5,715 nt of DNA, from assembly GCA_023261525.1 (NCBI GenBank), contig JAHFOU010000016.1, positions 10,078 to 15,792 of the forward strand, in the 5' to 3' direction. The position numbers and the translations under genes were made by a program. Positions 1 through 5,715 of the stretch are shown in pieces. How positions within the stretch are numbered: the stretch's first letter is position 1; every line of letters starts with the position of its first letter. The notes beneath the pieces are model-generated. The model worked only from the letters and a program-made list of their open reading frames with translations. It was not told where the DNA came from and ran no database searches. This DNA is from Planctomycetota bacterium (GTDB taxonomy: Bacteria > Planctomycetota > SBBH01 > JAHFOU01).

Positions 1-803
1 TGAACGCCGCCCTGACCAGCCTGACCCAATCCACCTTCCTGGGGGGGACCGGCCAGGACTTCATCAACGCCATCGCCATCCACCCCAGCTCCGGGGATGT
101 CTACGTGGCCGGGGAAACCCGGGCGGCGGACTTCCCAGGCGTGGCGGGAGGCGCCCAAACCTCCAGGGGCTCCAGCACCGGCGACGCCTTTGTGGCCCGC
201 CTGAACGCCGCCCTGACCAGCCTGACCCAGTCCACCTACCTGGGAGGAAACGCCCAGGATGTCGCCTATGGCCTGGCCTTCCATCCCACCACGGGGGATG
301 TCTATGGGACAGGGTTCACGTTCTCGACGGACTTCCCCAACACCACGGGCGGCGCCCAGGCCTCCCACGGCGCGGACGGCGGGGACTACGACGGGTTCGT
401 ATGCCGCCTGAACGCCACCCTGACCAGCAACATCCAGTCCACCTACCTGGGAGGATCCGATCTGGACATCGGGTACTGCCTCACCGTCCATCCCACCACG
501 GGGGATCCCTATGTGGCGGGGGAAACGCGGGCGACGGACTTCCCGGGCACCGCGGGAGGCGCCCTGACCGCGATCTCCGGCTCCTCGGACGCCTTCGTGA
601 CCCGCCTGAATCCCGGCTTGACCCTCTTGACTCAGTCCACCTACGCGGGAGGGAGCGGGACCGAAACCCCCTTTGCCGGCGCCTTCCATCCCACCACGGG
701 GGAGCTCTATCTGGCCGGGGTCACGGCGTCGAGCGATTTCCCCTGCGTCACAGGGAATGCCCAGGCGGCCTCCGGAGGAGGCTCCGACGCCTTCGTCGCA
801 GCC
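1..803 (+). repeat. Tandem SBBP-coding repeats, about 198-207 bp per unit
   Basis: Units begin at the CTG-AAC/AAT (Leu-Asn) codons at about base 0 (just outside the window), 201, 408 and 606, and a fifth begins at 804. Periods are 201, 207, 198 and 198 bases, all multiples of three. Conservation extends to the DNA: bases 1-48 and 202-249 are nearly identical, differing at only a few positions. A 17-base block, catcccaccacggggga, occurs unchanged at 282, 489 and 687. This fits internal duplication or gene conversion within the propeller gene. These are coding repeats, not CRISPR repeats. Confidence 0.85.
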
Positions 804-917
804 CTGAGTCCGAACCTGGGTCCCCAGGGGCAGGGTACCCCCTACACGAAGGCGGAAGACGGCCGGGGAAGATGTTTCCTGACCGCGGCACGTCGGAAAC
901 CGTTTCTGGATCGTTAA
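1..917 (+). CDS. SBBP (beta-propeller) repeat protein, C-terminal part, 5' end outside window
   Basis: The reading frame is open from base 3 and gives 304 residues to the TAA at 915-917; the true start lies upstream. Four tandem units of 66-69 residues are visible, then part of a fifth. Each has the SBBP pattern: DAFVxRLN, then QSTYLGG, then HPTTGDxYVAGxT, then a DFP motif and a GGAQ-like turn. SBBP repeats (Pfam family Beta-propeller repeat) build blades of exported or surface proteins, whose ligands are mostly unknown. The fifth unit breaks off after about ten residues and is followed by a short basic tail, CFLTAARRKPFLDR. The tail looks like a degenerate or shortened form of the CFIATAAYGS C-terminal motif that many exported repeat proteins carry. 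The gene converges on the minus-strand operon, and the two stop codons overlap. The signal peptide and any other domains cannot be seen. The family call is confident; the function is unknown. Confidence 0.88.
   Translation, partial: NAALTSLTQSTFLGGTGQDFINAIAIHPSSGDVYVAGETRAADFPGVAGGAQTSRGSSTGDAFVARLNAALTSLTQSTYLGGNAQDVAYGLAFHPTTGDVYGTGFTFSTDFPNTTGGAQASHGADGGDYDGFVCRLNATLTSNIQSTYLGGSDLDIGYCLTVHPTTGDPYVAGETRATDFPGTAGGALTAISGSSDAFVTRLNPGLTLLTQSTYAGGSGTETPFAGAFHPTTGELYLAGVTASSDFPCVTGNAQAASGGGSDAFVAALSPNLGPQGQGTPYTKAEDGRGRCFLTAARRKPFLDR
874..900. terminator. Possible weak hairpin near the convergent gene ends
   Basis: GTTTCC (874-879) pairs with GGAAAC (895-900). After one unpaired T, GAC (881-883) pairs with GTC (892-894), leaving an eight-base loop. 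The hairpin lies in the last codons of the SBBP gene and just beyond the stop of the minus-strand operon, where a shared terminator would be expected because no intergenic space exists. No clear T-run follows on either strand, so intrinsic termination is doubtful. Confidence 0.2.
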
Positions 918-2488
918 GGAAGCGCCAGCGCCTCGCTGACCAGGGGGATGCGGGGATCCTTGCCTTCCAGGAGGCGGGACAGGTCTTCCCTGGCCCCCGC
1001 CTTCCTTTGGACCACGGCATCCATCGCGGCCTGGATCCCGCCGTATTCTCCCCGGGTCAGGCAGGGCCCCAGCTTCGCCTGGGCCTGCTTCAGCTTCTCC
1101 AGGAGGATCGCGGCGCCCTCCCCGTTCTTGGGGAGGTCCCGCTCTCCCACCAGGATCCAGTCCTCGGGCCCGGCCCCGGGCGCGGCGTGCGGGGTGAGGA
1201 TGAAGGTTCCCGGGGAGACCACGAAGCTGCGGACCACCGTCAAGGCCTGCCGGAAGATCTCCTGGTGGGCGGCGCAGGAAAGCCCCGGATGCAGGGGACA
1301 GCCCCCGTCCGCCAACGGGCGATGGGGGTGCTGTCCGGCGTCGCCGGGATCCTGGCCCACCACCGTCACGCAGGCCTCGTTGAGGTGACGGACCAGGGCC
1401 GGGTCCGTGAGGATCTGCTCCCGGGTCCGGTCGCACTGGCCGCAGGTGTCCAGGTGGAGGGAGAGCAGGAGGACGCAGTTGCGCTCCTGGGCCTCCGCCA
1501 CGCCGGCGCCGAAGCCGCGGGCCAGGAGGAGGGCGGGGGGCGCGGCGAGGCGCTTCAGGACGGGCGGCGGGGGAAGGGCCGGGGCCGGCCCGGAGACGGC
1601 GGCCAGGGGCGCGGCCAGGTCGGCCTCCCAGACCATGCAGCGGAAGCCCACGGACTGCTCGGACGCGTCCATCGGCTGCATGCAGAGGTCCAGGACGCGA
1701 AGGTTCAGGGGATGGGCCGTGACCCAGGAGCCGCCCTTGATCATGACCGGGATCTGCTGGCCGTCCCGCTGCGCGAAGACCCGTTCGTACACGTTGCCGG
1801 CCATGTTGAGACATCCCACGGGGGAAGCCGAGGCCGGGAAGGCGGTCACGGGTTGGGTGCTCCTGAGGGCGAGCCCCCGCCAGTTGCAGGCATCCTCCCG
1901 CCAGGACCCGAAGGGGTACTCCAGCCCCTCGGACCCCCCGGCCGCCTTCATCCAGGCGTCGGGCGAGGGCAGCCGGGCCCCGGCCCAGCGTGCGTAGGCC
2001 AGGGCCCCCCACCCGGTCACGCCCACGGCCGGATGCTCCTCGTAGCCGGGCTGGGGCTCCCAGCCCGCGCCCGCCCGGCGCAGGCCCCAGGGCTGCTCCC
2101 GCAGCAGGGGCCGGGAGGCCTTGGCGTCGGCCCCGCTTTCCGCAAGGAAGCGGGCGAACTGGGCGTTCGAGACCTCGAGCTTGTCGATGAGGTAGCCGGG
2201 GACGTCCACGCGCTCGGGCACCCCGGTGGTGGAGGACCGCGCGTAGGGGCGCCGGGGATAGGCCCCCGCCGGGATCCGGACCATGGGCATGCCGTCCTTT
2301 GCGCGGCGGTACTCGGCATAGCCCTGGGCGTTGGTGCCGAGGGGGCGAAGGGCCTCGTCGGGGACGGGGGCAGGCCGGGCGGCGGGGCCGCACCCGGGCA
2401 GGACGGTCAGCGCCAGGGCGGCGACCAGGGCGGGGAGGTTCAGGGTCCCGGGATCTGCCATCGGTGCCGGCATTCTACCGCGGCTCAT
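914..2488 (-). CDS. Lipoprotein with FGE-sulfatase-like domain fused to a thioredoxin-like domain
   Basis: This is a 524-residue protein. I chose the ATG at 2488-2486, which overlaps the upstream stop as ATGA, because it supplies Arg3 and Arg5 for the signal-peptide n-region; later ATGs at 2473 and 2461 would leave that region without positive charge. A hydrophobic stretch (about 18-30) ends in the lipobox LPGC with Cys33. Gly at +2 favours the outer membrane. Residues about 66-285 match the FGE-sulfatase (SUMF1-like) fold: MVRIPAG, YLIDKLEVSNAQFARFL, HPAVGVTGW, WAGARLPSPDAW, YPFG, LNMAGNVYERV, KGGSW and GFRC. The two copper-binding catalytic cysteines of true FGE are replaced by Thr257 and Asn262, so formylglycine formation is unlikely. 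An Ala/Pro-rich linker (about 290-318) leads to a thioredoxin-like domain (about 336-475) with Cys349-Gly-Gln-Cys352 and an SPGTFIL segment at the usual cis-proline position; Cys397 and Cys405 are extra. Likely role: periplasm-facing structural or thiol-disulfide partner of the coupled pseudopilin (inference). Confidence 0.85.
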   Translation of the reverse strand: MSRGRMPAPMADPGTLNLPALVAALALTVLPGCGPAARPAPVPDEALRPLGTNAQGYAEYRRAKDGMPMVRIPAGAYPRRPYARSSTTGVPERVDVPGYLIDKLEVSNAQFARFLAESGADAKASRPLLREQPWGLRRAGAGWEPQPGYEEHPAVGVTGWGALAYARWAGARLPSPDAWMKAAGGSEGLEYPFGSWREDACNWRGLALRSTQPVTAFPASASPVGCLNMAGNVYERVFAQRDGQQIPVMIKGGSWVTAHPLNLRVLDLCMQPMDASEQSVGFRCMVWEADLAAPLAAVSGPAPALPPPPVLKRLAAPPALLLARGFGAGVAEAQERNCVLLLSLHLDTCGQCDRTREQILTDPALVRHLNEACVTVVGQDPGDAGQHPHRPLADGGCPLHPGLSCAAHQEIFRQALTVVRSFVVSPGTFILTPHAAPGAGPEDWILVGERDLPKNGEGAAILLEKLKQAQAKLGPCLTRGEYGGIQAAMDAVVQRKAGAREDLSRLLEGKDPRIPLVSEALALP

Positions 2489-5406
2489 TCCCCCCAGGCC
2501 AGGATGCGGGGGCCCTGGGGGCCGTCGTAGAGCAGGGTCAGGTCGTCGAGGACCGGGGAATCCAGCAGGGGCGTCCGGGGATCCAGGGGCGCGACGCGCC
2601 GGAAGCGCACCCTCAGCCGGAAGGCCGAGGCCGGAACACCCCCCAGGTCCCAGTGCGGGAGATCCGGCCCCCATCCGGGGGCCGCGGTGGACCGGCTGAA
2701 GCCCTCCCCCCGCAGATAGTCCGTCCCGGCGGCGTCCATCAGGTCCAGCTCGGGGTAGTCCCCGCCCAAGGCGGCCGGGCGGATCCAGGTCCAGCAGATC
2801 CGGCGCAGGCGGGCCTCGACGGGCAGGCGCAGGCGGCCGGTCGTGTACTCGCCCTCCCCCTGGAAGTAGCGGCCGTCCTGGTAGCGGGTCCGGGCCAGGG
2901 TCTGGGCGGCGGCCTCGGGCGAGGGGCCGAAGTCCCAGACCGCGAACTCGTCGAAGGTGGCGTCGGCCGGCCCGGCATAGCTCCAGCCACTCGCCTCGTT
3001 GGCGTTCCAGAACCGGTCGTTCGGGGGATGGCGATGCCCCAGGAAGAGATGGTGGGGCTGGGCGAGCATGAGCGAGGAGTCCGCCATCGCCCAGGGCGGC
3101 GCGTCCGCCGTGATGTCCTCGGCCTCCAGGGGCAGGTTCCCCCCCTGGCCGGAATACACGTCCTCCAGGGCGAGGTCGCTGGGGGTGTGGGCGTCGTTCA
3201 CGAGGAAGTCCCCGCAGGCGTTCCCGTCGCCCGCCTCCATGTCCCAGCCCAGGGTGACCAGGCGCCAGAGGTGGGGCTGGTCGGGCCTGAGCTCGGTGTA
3301 GAACCCGTGCTCCCTCCCGGTGTCCAGGGAGAAGTGCCCGATCTCGAACTGGGCGACCAGATTGCTGACCCCGGGGGTGGTCCCCCACCCGTGCAGGACG
3401 TCCCCGATCAGGAAGAACTGGGTCCTGAACCAGGGGCCGTTCGGGGGCGGCGGGGAGCTGTCCTCCTCCACCCTCGAGCCGTTGAGCCACTGGACGTAGG
3501 CGTGCCCCCGGGGAGAGGCCTGCATCGGGTTCGGGGCCATGCTGTAGCTCGGCTTCACCCAGAAGCTCATCACCCCGTGGAAGCCGTCCGCGTTGCCGTG
3601 GTCCAGGTAGGAGGGAGCCCGGCCGGATTCGCTGTAGCAGCCGTCCGGCCTCAGCGAGGTGGGCTTGGAGGGATCCAGCAGGCCGTGGTCCAGCTCGGCG
3701 GTGGAGACCTGGCGGGCGTCCGGGTCCATGGCCTCGGTGCCGGGCGCGCGGACCCGGTCCAGGTCCAGGCGGTCGTCCCAGCGGGCCAGCATCCCGAGCC
3801 GCTTCGTCCCCGGGGGGCTCCCCCGGGTGGGATGCCCGGAGGCGTCGGGCGAGGCGGTGTAGAACTCCTCGTCCGCCGTCTCGATCGTGGCCAGCTGGAG
3901 GTTCCCGTCGTACTCGGCCGGATGCATCATCAGGCCGGATCCGGGGTCCGCGTAGGGCTCGGGATAGGTCTGGACCCCCACCCCCTTTCCACCGATTCCC
4001 AAGGCGGCTCCCCAGGTCCGGACCGCCGAGGCATTCGTCCCCAAATAGGAGGAGGCCCCCGGAAGGCGGACCGAGCCCGGGGAGTCCAGGTCCTCACAGA
4101 CGAAGTCCCTCTGGGTGCTCAGGCGGAGCACCCCGGGGCCGGAGACCTGGGCGGAGAGGACCCGGGAGGCCAGCAGGCGCCCGGAGGGGTCCAGGAGGCG
4201 GCCGACGCTCTCCACACGGGCGCCCTGCAGGGGATAGAGGCCGAACTCCGTGGAATAGACCAGGAGGTCGGACTTGTCCATGCACTTCCAGGTGGAGGCG
4301 TTGGGGTTGAATTTGTTCAGGTCGCTGTTCGGGTTGAAGTTGGCCTTGATCAGGTCCCGCTTCGCCAACCCGTCCGAGGACGTCTCCCCATGGCCGTCCA
4401 CGAAGAGCGTGTCGCAGAAGGCGTTGAAGTCCTGCCAGGTGGAGAGGTCGGAGGTCCAGGCCATCAGGGCGTCGGCGACGGAGGCGGCCTCGTCGTCCTC
4501 CAGGGCGACCGTGGCGGCCGCCGGATTCCTGTCGAGCACCCGGATGCCGGAGAGCCCGCGCAGGAGGGCCATCAGGACCGGGCGGCGGGAGCGGGCCCAG
4601 GACAGCAGGACCGGGGCCCGGGGCTCCAGGAGGGGCGTCACGGGATCGCGCAAGCCGCTGAGGCTCCCGTCGTCGGCCCTCCCGATGGCGAACTCGGCCC
4701 AGGTCTGGCCGGGGAGGTTGGGCAGGAAGGGCGTGGCGTTGGGGCGGATGACCCGGGGGTCCCGCCAGGCGTGCAGGGTCAGATACGGTTTCAGGACGGC
4801 CAGGGCCTCGGGGTTCCCGGACATCTGCTCGAAGGAGGTCCAGCCCTCCGCCGGCCGGGAGCCCACCAGGGCCTCCCCCGCCGCAGGGTCCTGGCCCAGC
4901 TCCAAGGCCAGGAGGCTCAGGATGCGCCGCAGGGCCGGGGTGTCGGCGCCGTTCACGTCGATCCCCCCCTCCTGCTGGACCTTGAGGGCGTAGTGCCCCC
5001 AGGCCAGGGCCCCGCTGTACCCCCGGGTCCGGCCATCGCAGGTCAGGTGCCCGGCGCAGAAGGAGGGACGGACGGCCATCCCCACCGGGCAGGCCTCCAG
5101 GTCCAGGGACTCGGGATGGAAGAGCTGCTCGTCGGTCTCCAGGCCGGGGTCCATGAGCCCGTTGCCGTCCAGGTCCTCCCCGCCGTAGCGGCTGTCCGGG
5201 GCGTCGGGGTCCTGGCCGGCGCCCAGGCGGGCCAGGGCGTCCTCGAGGCCGCTGCGGGCCAGGAAGAAGGCCTGGGTGGCGTGCAGGCGTTGCTGGGAGG
5301 CGCGGCGCTCGAGCTGGGCCAGGGTCACGAAGGCCGCCGCCAGGACGACAATCACGCCCAGGATCCCGACGATCACCATCAGGGCGATGCCGGAGCGGGA
5401 GCGCAT
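2485..5406 (-). CDS. GspK/PilX-like pseudopilin with LamG-like C-terminal region
   Basis: This is a 973-residue protein. The ATG at 5406-5404 gives a short basic type III leader, MRSRSG, before IALMVIVGILGVIVVLAAAF, as in prepilin-peptidase substrates. Mature position 5 is Val, not Glu, as in GspK-type minor pseudopilins. The helix continues with QAFFLARSGLEDALARL. Residues 78-90 form a DxDxNG acidic loop that may bind calcium. Residues about 145-335 resemble the GspK helical region: GGIDVNGADTPALRRIL, GWTSFEQM and ALMAWTSDLSTWQDFNAF. A doubled FNPN motif (357-360, 366-369) leads to LLVYSTEFGLYPLQGARVES. Residues about 605-825 look like a LamG/concanavalin-type jelly-roll: GVMSFWVKP, LWRLVTLGWD, HLFLGHRH and ATFDEFAVWDFGPS. 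A terminal beta-rich segment (about 860-960) ends FRLRVRF...LDSPVLDDLTLLYDG. Nine cysteines are present, three clustered at 106, 117 and 123. Typical GspK is about a third of this length. No other secretion or pilus genes are in the window, so which machine assembles it is unknown. Confidence 0.82.
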   Translation of the reverse strand: MRSRSGIALMVIVGILGVIVVLAAAFVTLAQLERRASQQRLHATQAFFLARSGLEDALARLGAGQDPDAPDSRYGGEDLDGNGLMDPGLETDEQLFHPESLDLEACPVGMAVRPSFCAGHLTCDGRTRGYSGALAWGHYALKVQQEGGIDVNGADTPALRRILSLLALELGQDPAAGEALVGSRPAEGWTSFEQMSGNPEALAVLKPYLTLHAWRDPRVIRPNATPFLPNLPGQTWAEFAIGRADDGSLSGLRDPVTPLLEPRAPVLLSWARSRRPVLMALLRGLSGIRVLDRNPAAATVALEDDEAASVADALMAWTSDLSTWQDFNAFCDTLFVDGHGETSSDGLAKRDLIKANFNPNSDLNKFNPNASTWKCMDKSDLLVYSTEFGLYPLQGARVESVGRLLDPSGRLLASRVLSAQVSGPGVLRLSTQRDFVCEDLDSPGSVRLPGASSYLGTNASAVRTWGAALGIGGKGVGVQTYPEPYADPGSGLMMHPAEYDGNLQLATIETADEEFYTASPDASGHPTRGSPPGTKRLGMLARWDDRLDLDRVRAPGTEAMDPDARQVSTAELDHGLLDPSKPTSLRPDGCYSESGRAPSYLDHGNADGFHGVMSFWVKPSYSMAPNPMQASPRGHAYVQWLNGSRVEEDSSPPPPNGPWFRTQFFLIGDVLHGWGTTPGVSNLVAQFEIGHFSLDTGREHGFYTELRPDQPHLWRLVTLGWDMEAGDGNACGDFLVNDAHTPSDLALEDVYSGQGGNLPLEAEDITADAPPWAMADSSLMLAQPHHLFLGHRHPPNDRFWNANEASGWSYAGPADATFDEFAVWDFGPSPEAAAQTLARTRYQDGRYFQGEGEYTTGRLRLPVEARLRRICWTWIRPAALGGDYPELDLMDAAGTDYLRGEGFSRSTAAPGWGPDLPHWDLGGVPASAFRLRVRFRRVAPLDPRTPLLDSPVLDDLTLLYDGPQGPRILAWGE

Positions 5407-5412
5407 GGGTTC

Positions 5413-5440
5413 AGGATACGGGGAGGCCCGGGACTGTCCA
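5413..5440 (-). promoter_or_regulatory. Candidate sigma-70-type promoter of the pseudopilin-lipoprotein operon
   Basis: Read on the minus strand, TGGACA (5440-5435) matches TTGACA at five of six bases. It is separated by 16 bases from TATCCT (5418-5413), a TAnnnT-type -10. Only six bases, GAACCC, separate the -10 from the ATG at 5406. Transcription would therefore start at or within a base or two of the start codon. No Shine-Dalgarno sequence precedes this ATG, which agrees with a leaderless mRNA. The call rests on consensus matching alone. Confidence 0.5.
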
Positions 5441-5471
5441 GGGTCGATTCCAGCAGTGGGCAACCGTGGCG

Positions 5472-5477
5472 TACAAT
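5472..5477 (+). promoter_or_regulatory. Candidate -10 element of the flavoprotein gene
   Basis: TACAAT differs from TATAAT at one base and lies seven bases before the ATG at 5485, the distance expected for a leaderless transcript. No convincing -35 hexamer is found 15-19 bases upstream. The only purine-rich run, AGGG at 5480-5483, ends one base before the ATG, too close to work as a normal ribosome binding site. Confidence 0.35.
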
Positions 5478-5484
5478 CCAGGGC

Positions 5485-5715
5485 ATGGTCCGCATCCTCG
5501 TCGTCGGCGCGGGCCCCGCGGGGGCCTCCCTCGCCTTCCTCCTGGCCCGGCGCGGGATCCCCGTGACCCTCCTCGAGCGCCATCCGGACTTCGCGCGGGA
5601 GTTCCGCGGCGAGATCCTCATGCCCAGCGGCCTCGATGCCCTGACCCAGATGGGGTTCTCCGAGGCGCTGGAGGCCCTGCCCCAGGTGCGGGTCCGGGCC
5701 CTGGAAGCCTTCCGG
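5485..5715 (+). CDS. FAD-dependent monooxygenase/oxidoreductase, N-terminal part, 3' end outside window
   Basis: An open frame from ATG 5485 runs through the window end, giving 77 residues. The protein begins MVRILVVGAGPAGASLAFLL, a beta strand followed by the GxGxxG dinucleotide-binding loop (Gly8, Gly10, Gly13). It continues PVTLLERH, where Glu31 at the end of the second strand is the usual contact to the FAD ribose. The next segment, EFRGEILMPSGLDALTQMGF, matches the region after the Rossmann motif in the FAD_binding_3 aromatic-hydroxylase-like group (PHBH-type flavoprotein monooxygenases), where an Arg and a P-S-x-L turn are typical. Substrate cannot be inferred because the catalytic and substrate-binding parts lie outside the window. 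It is transcribed divergently from the pseudopilin operon across a 78-base gap. A geranylgeranyl-reductase-like or halogenase-like flavoprotein is also possible. Confidence 0.85.
   Translation, partial: MVRILVVGAGPAGASLAFLLARRGIPVTLLERHPDFAREFRGEILMPSGLDALTQMGFSEALEALPQVRVRALEAFR

Noticed and set aside
1..803. Regular ~200-base repeats considered as CRISPR or a noncoding array
   Set aside because: Periods are all multiples of three, the frame stays open, and conservation follows the SBBP protein pattern.
1634..2293. Catalytic formylglycine-generating enzyme for sulfatase maturation
   Set aside because: Both copper-binding cysteine positions are substituted (Thr257, Asn262) and no sulfatase gene is present in the window.
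401..2530. Long plus-strand open frame (709 codons) across the SBBP end and the lipoprotein gene
   Set aside because: Its translation is Gly/Pro/Arg-rich with no recognisable motif, and it overlaps two well-supported genes in other frames. It is a by-product of very high GC.
2489..3490. Upstream extension of the lipoprotein frame to an ATG at 3490
   Set aside because: The extension is low-complexity Arg/Pro/Gly sequence overlapping the pseudopilin's LamG-like region. The lipoprotein signal peptide and lipobox begin only after 2488.
4274..4993. Plus-strand open frame of 239 codons inside the pseudopilin gene
   Set aside because: Antisense shadow with Arg/Ser-rich composition and no motif. 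The minus-strand protein has coherent domains throughout this stretch.
5407..5583. Upstream extension of the pseudopilin to an ATG at 5583
   Set aside because: It would run antisense through the flavoprotein start and through the candidate promoters. It would also bury the prepilin leader, which needs to be short and N-terminal.

Overview
The window is very GC-rich bacterial DNA, almost entirely coding, with four genes and one real intergenic gap of 78 bases. The taxon cannot be proven from the sequence. SBBP beta-propeller repeats, a GspK/PilX-type pseudopilin and an FGE-like outer-membrane lipoprotein together suggest a diderm environmental bacterium. The repeat style resembles what I recall of Acidobacteriota (Holophaga/Geothrix type), but this is a weak guess; Myxococcota or other GC-rich diderms are possible.

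Layout. Bases 1-917 (+) hold the C-terminal end of a surface or secreted SBBP-repeat protein: four repeats, part of a fifth and a short basic tail. It converges on a two-gene minus-strand operon, and the two stop codons share one TTAA. The operon reads from 5406 down to 914. Its first gene (2485-5406) is a 973-residue GspK/PilX-like pseudopilin carrying a large C-terminal half with a LamG-like jelly-roll and a terminal beta-rich domain. Its second gene (914-2488) is coupled by an ATGA start/stop overlap. It encodes a 524-residue lipoprotein joining an FGE-sulfatase-like domain, without the two catalytic cysteines, to a thioredoxin-like domain with a CGQC motif. Diverging from the operon, 5485-5715 (+) is the start of an FAD-dependent monooxygenase/oxidoreductase that runs off the window.

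How the genes may work together. The pseudopilin and the lipoprotein look like a dedicated pair: an envelope-spanning or surface-displayed, possibly sugar- or protein-binding pseudopilin with nine cysteines, and an outer-membrane lipoprotein with a thiol-disulfide domain. A plausible but untested idea is that the lipoprotein anchors the pseudopilin or handles its disulfides. Neither the SBBP protein nor the flavoprotein has a visible functional link to the pair. In the divergent gap both start codons lack a usable Shine-Dalgarno sequence, and each has a -10-like hexamer only 6-7 bases before the ATG, which suggests leaderless transcripts in both directions.
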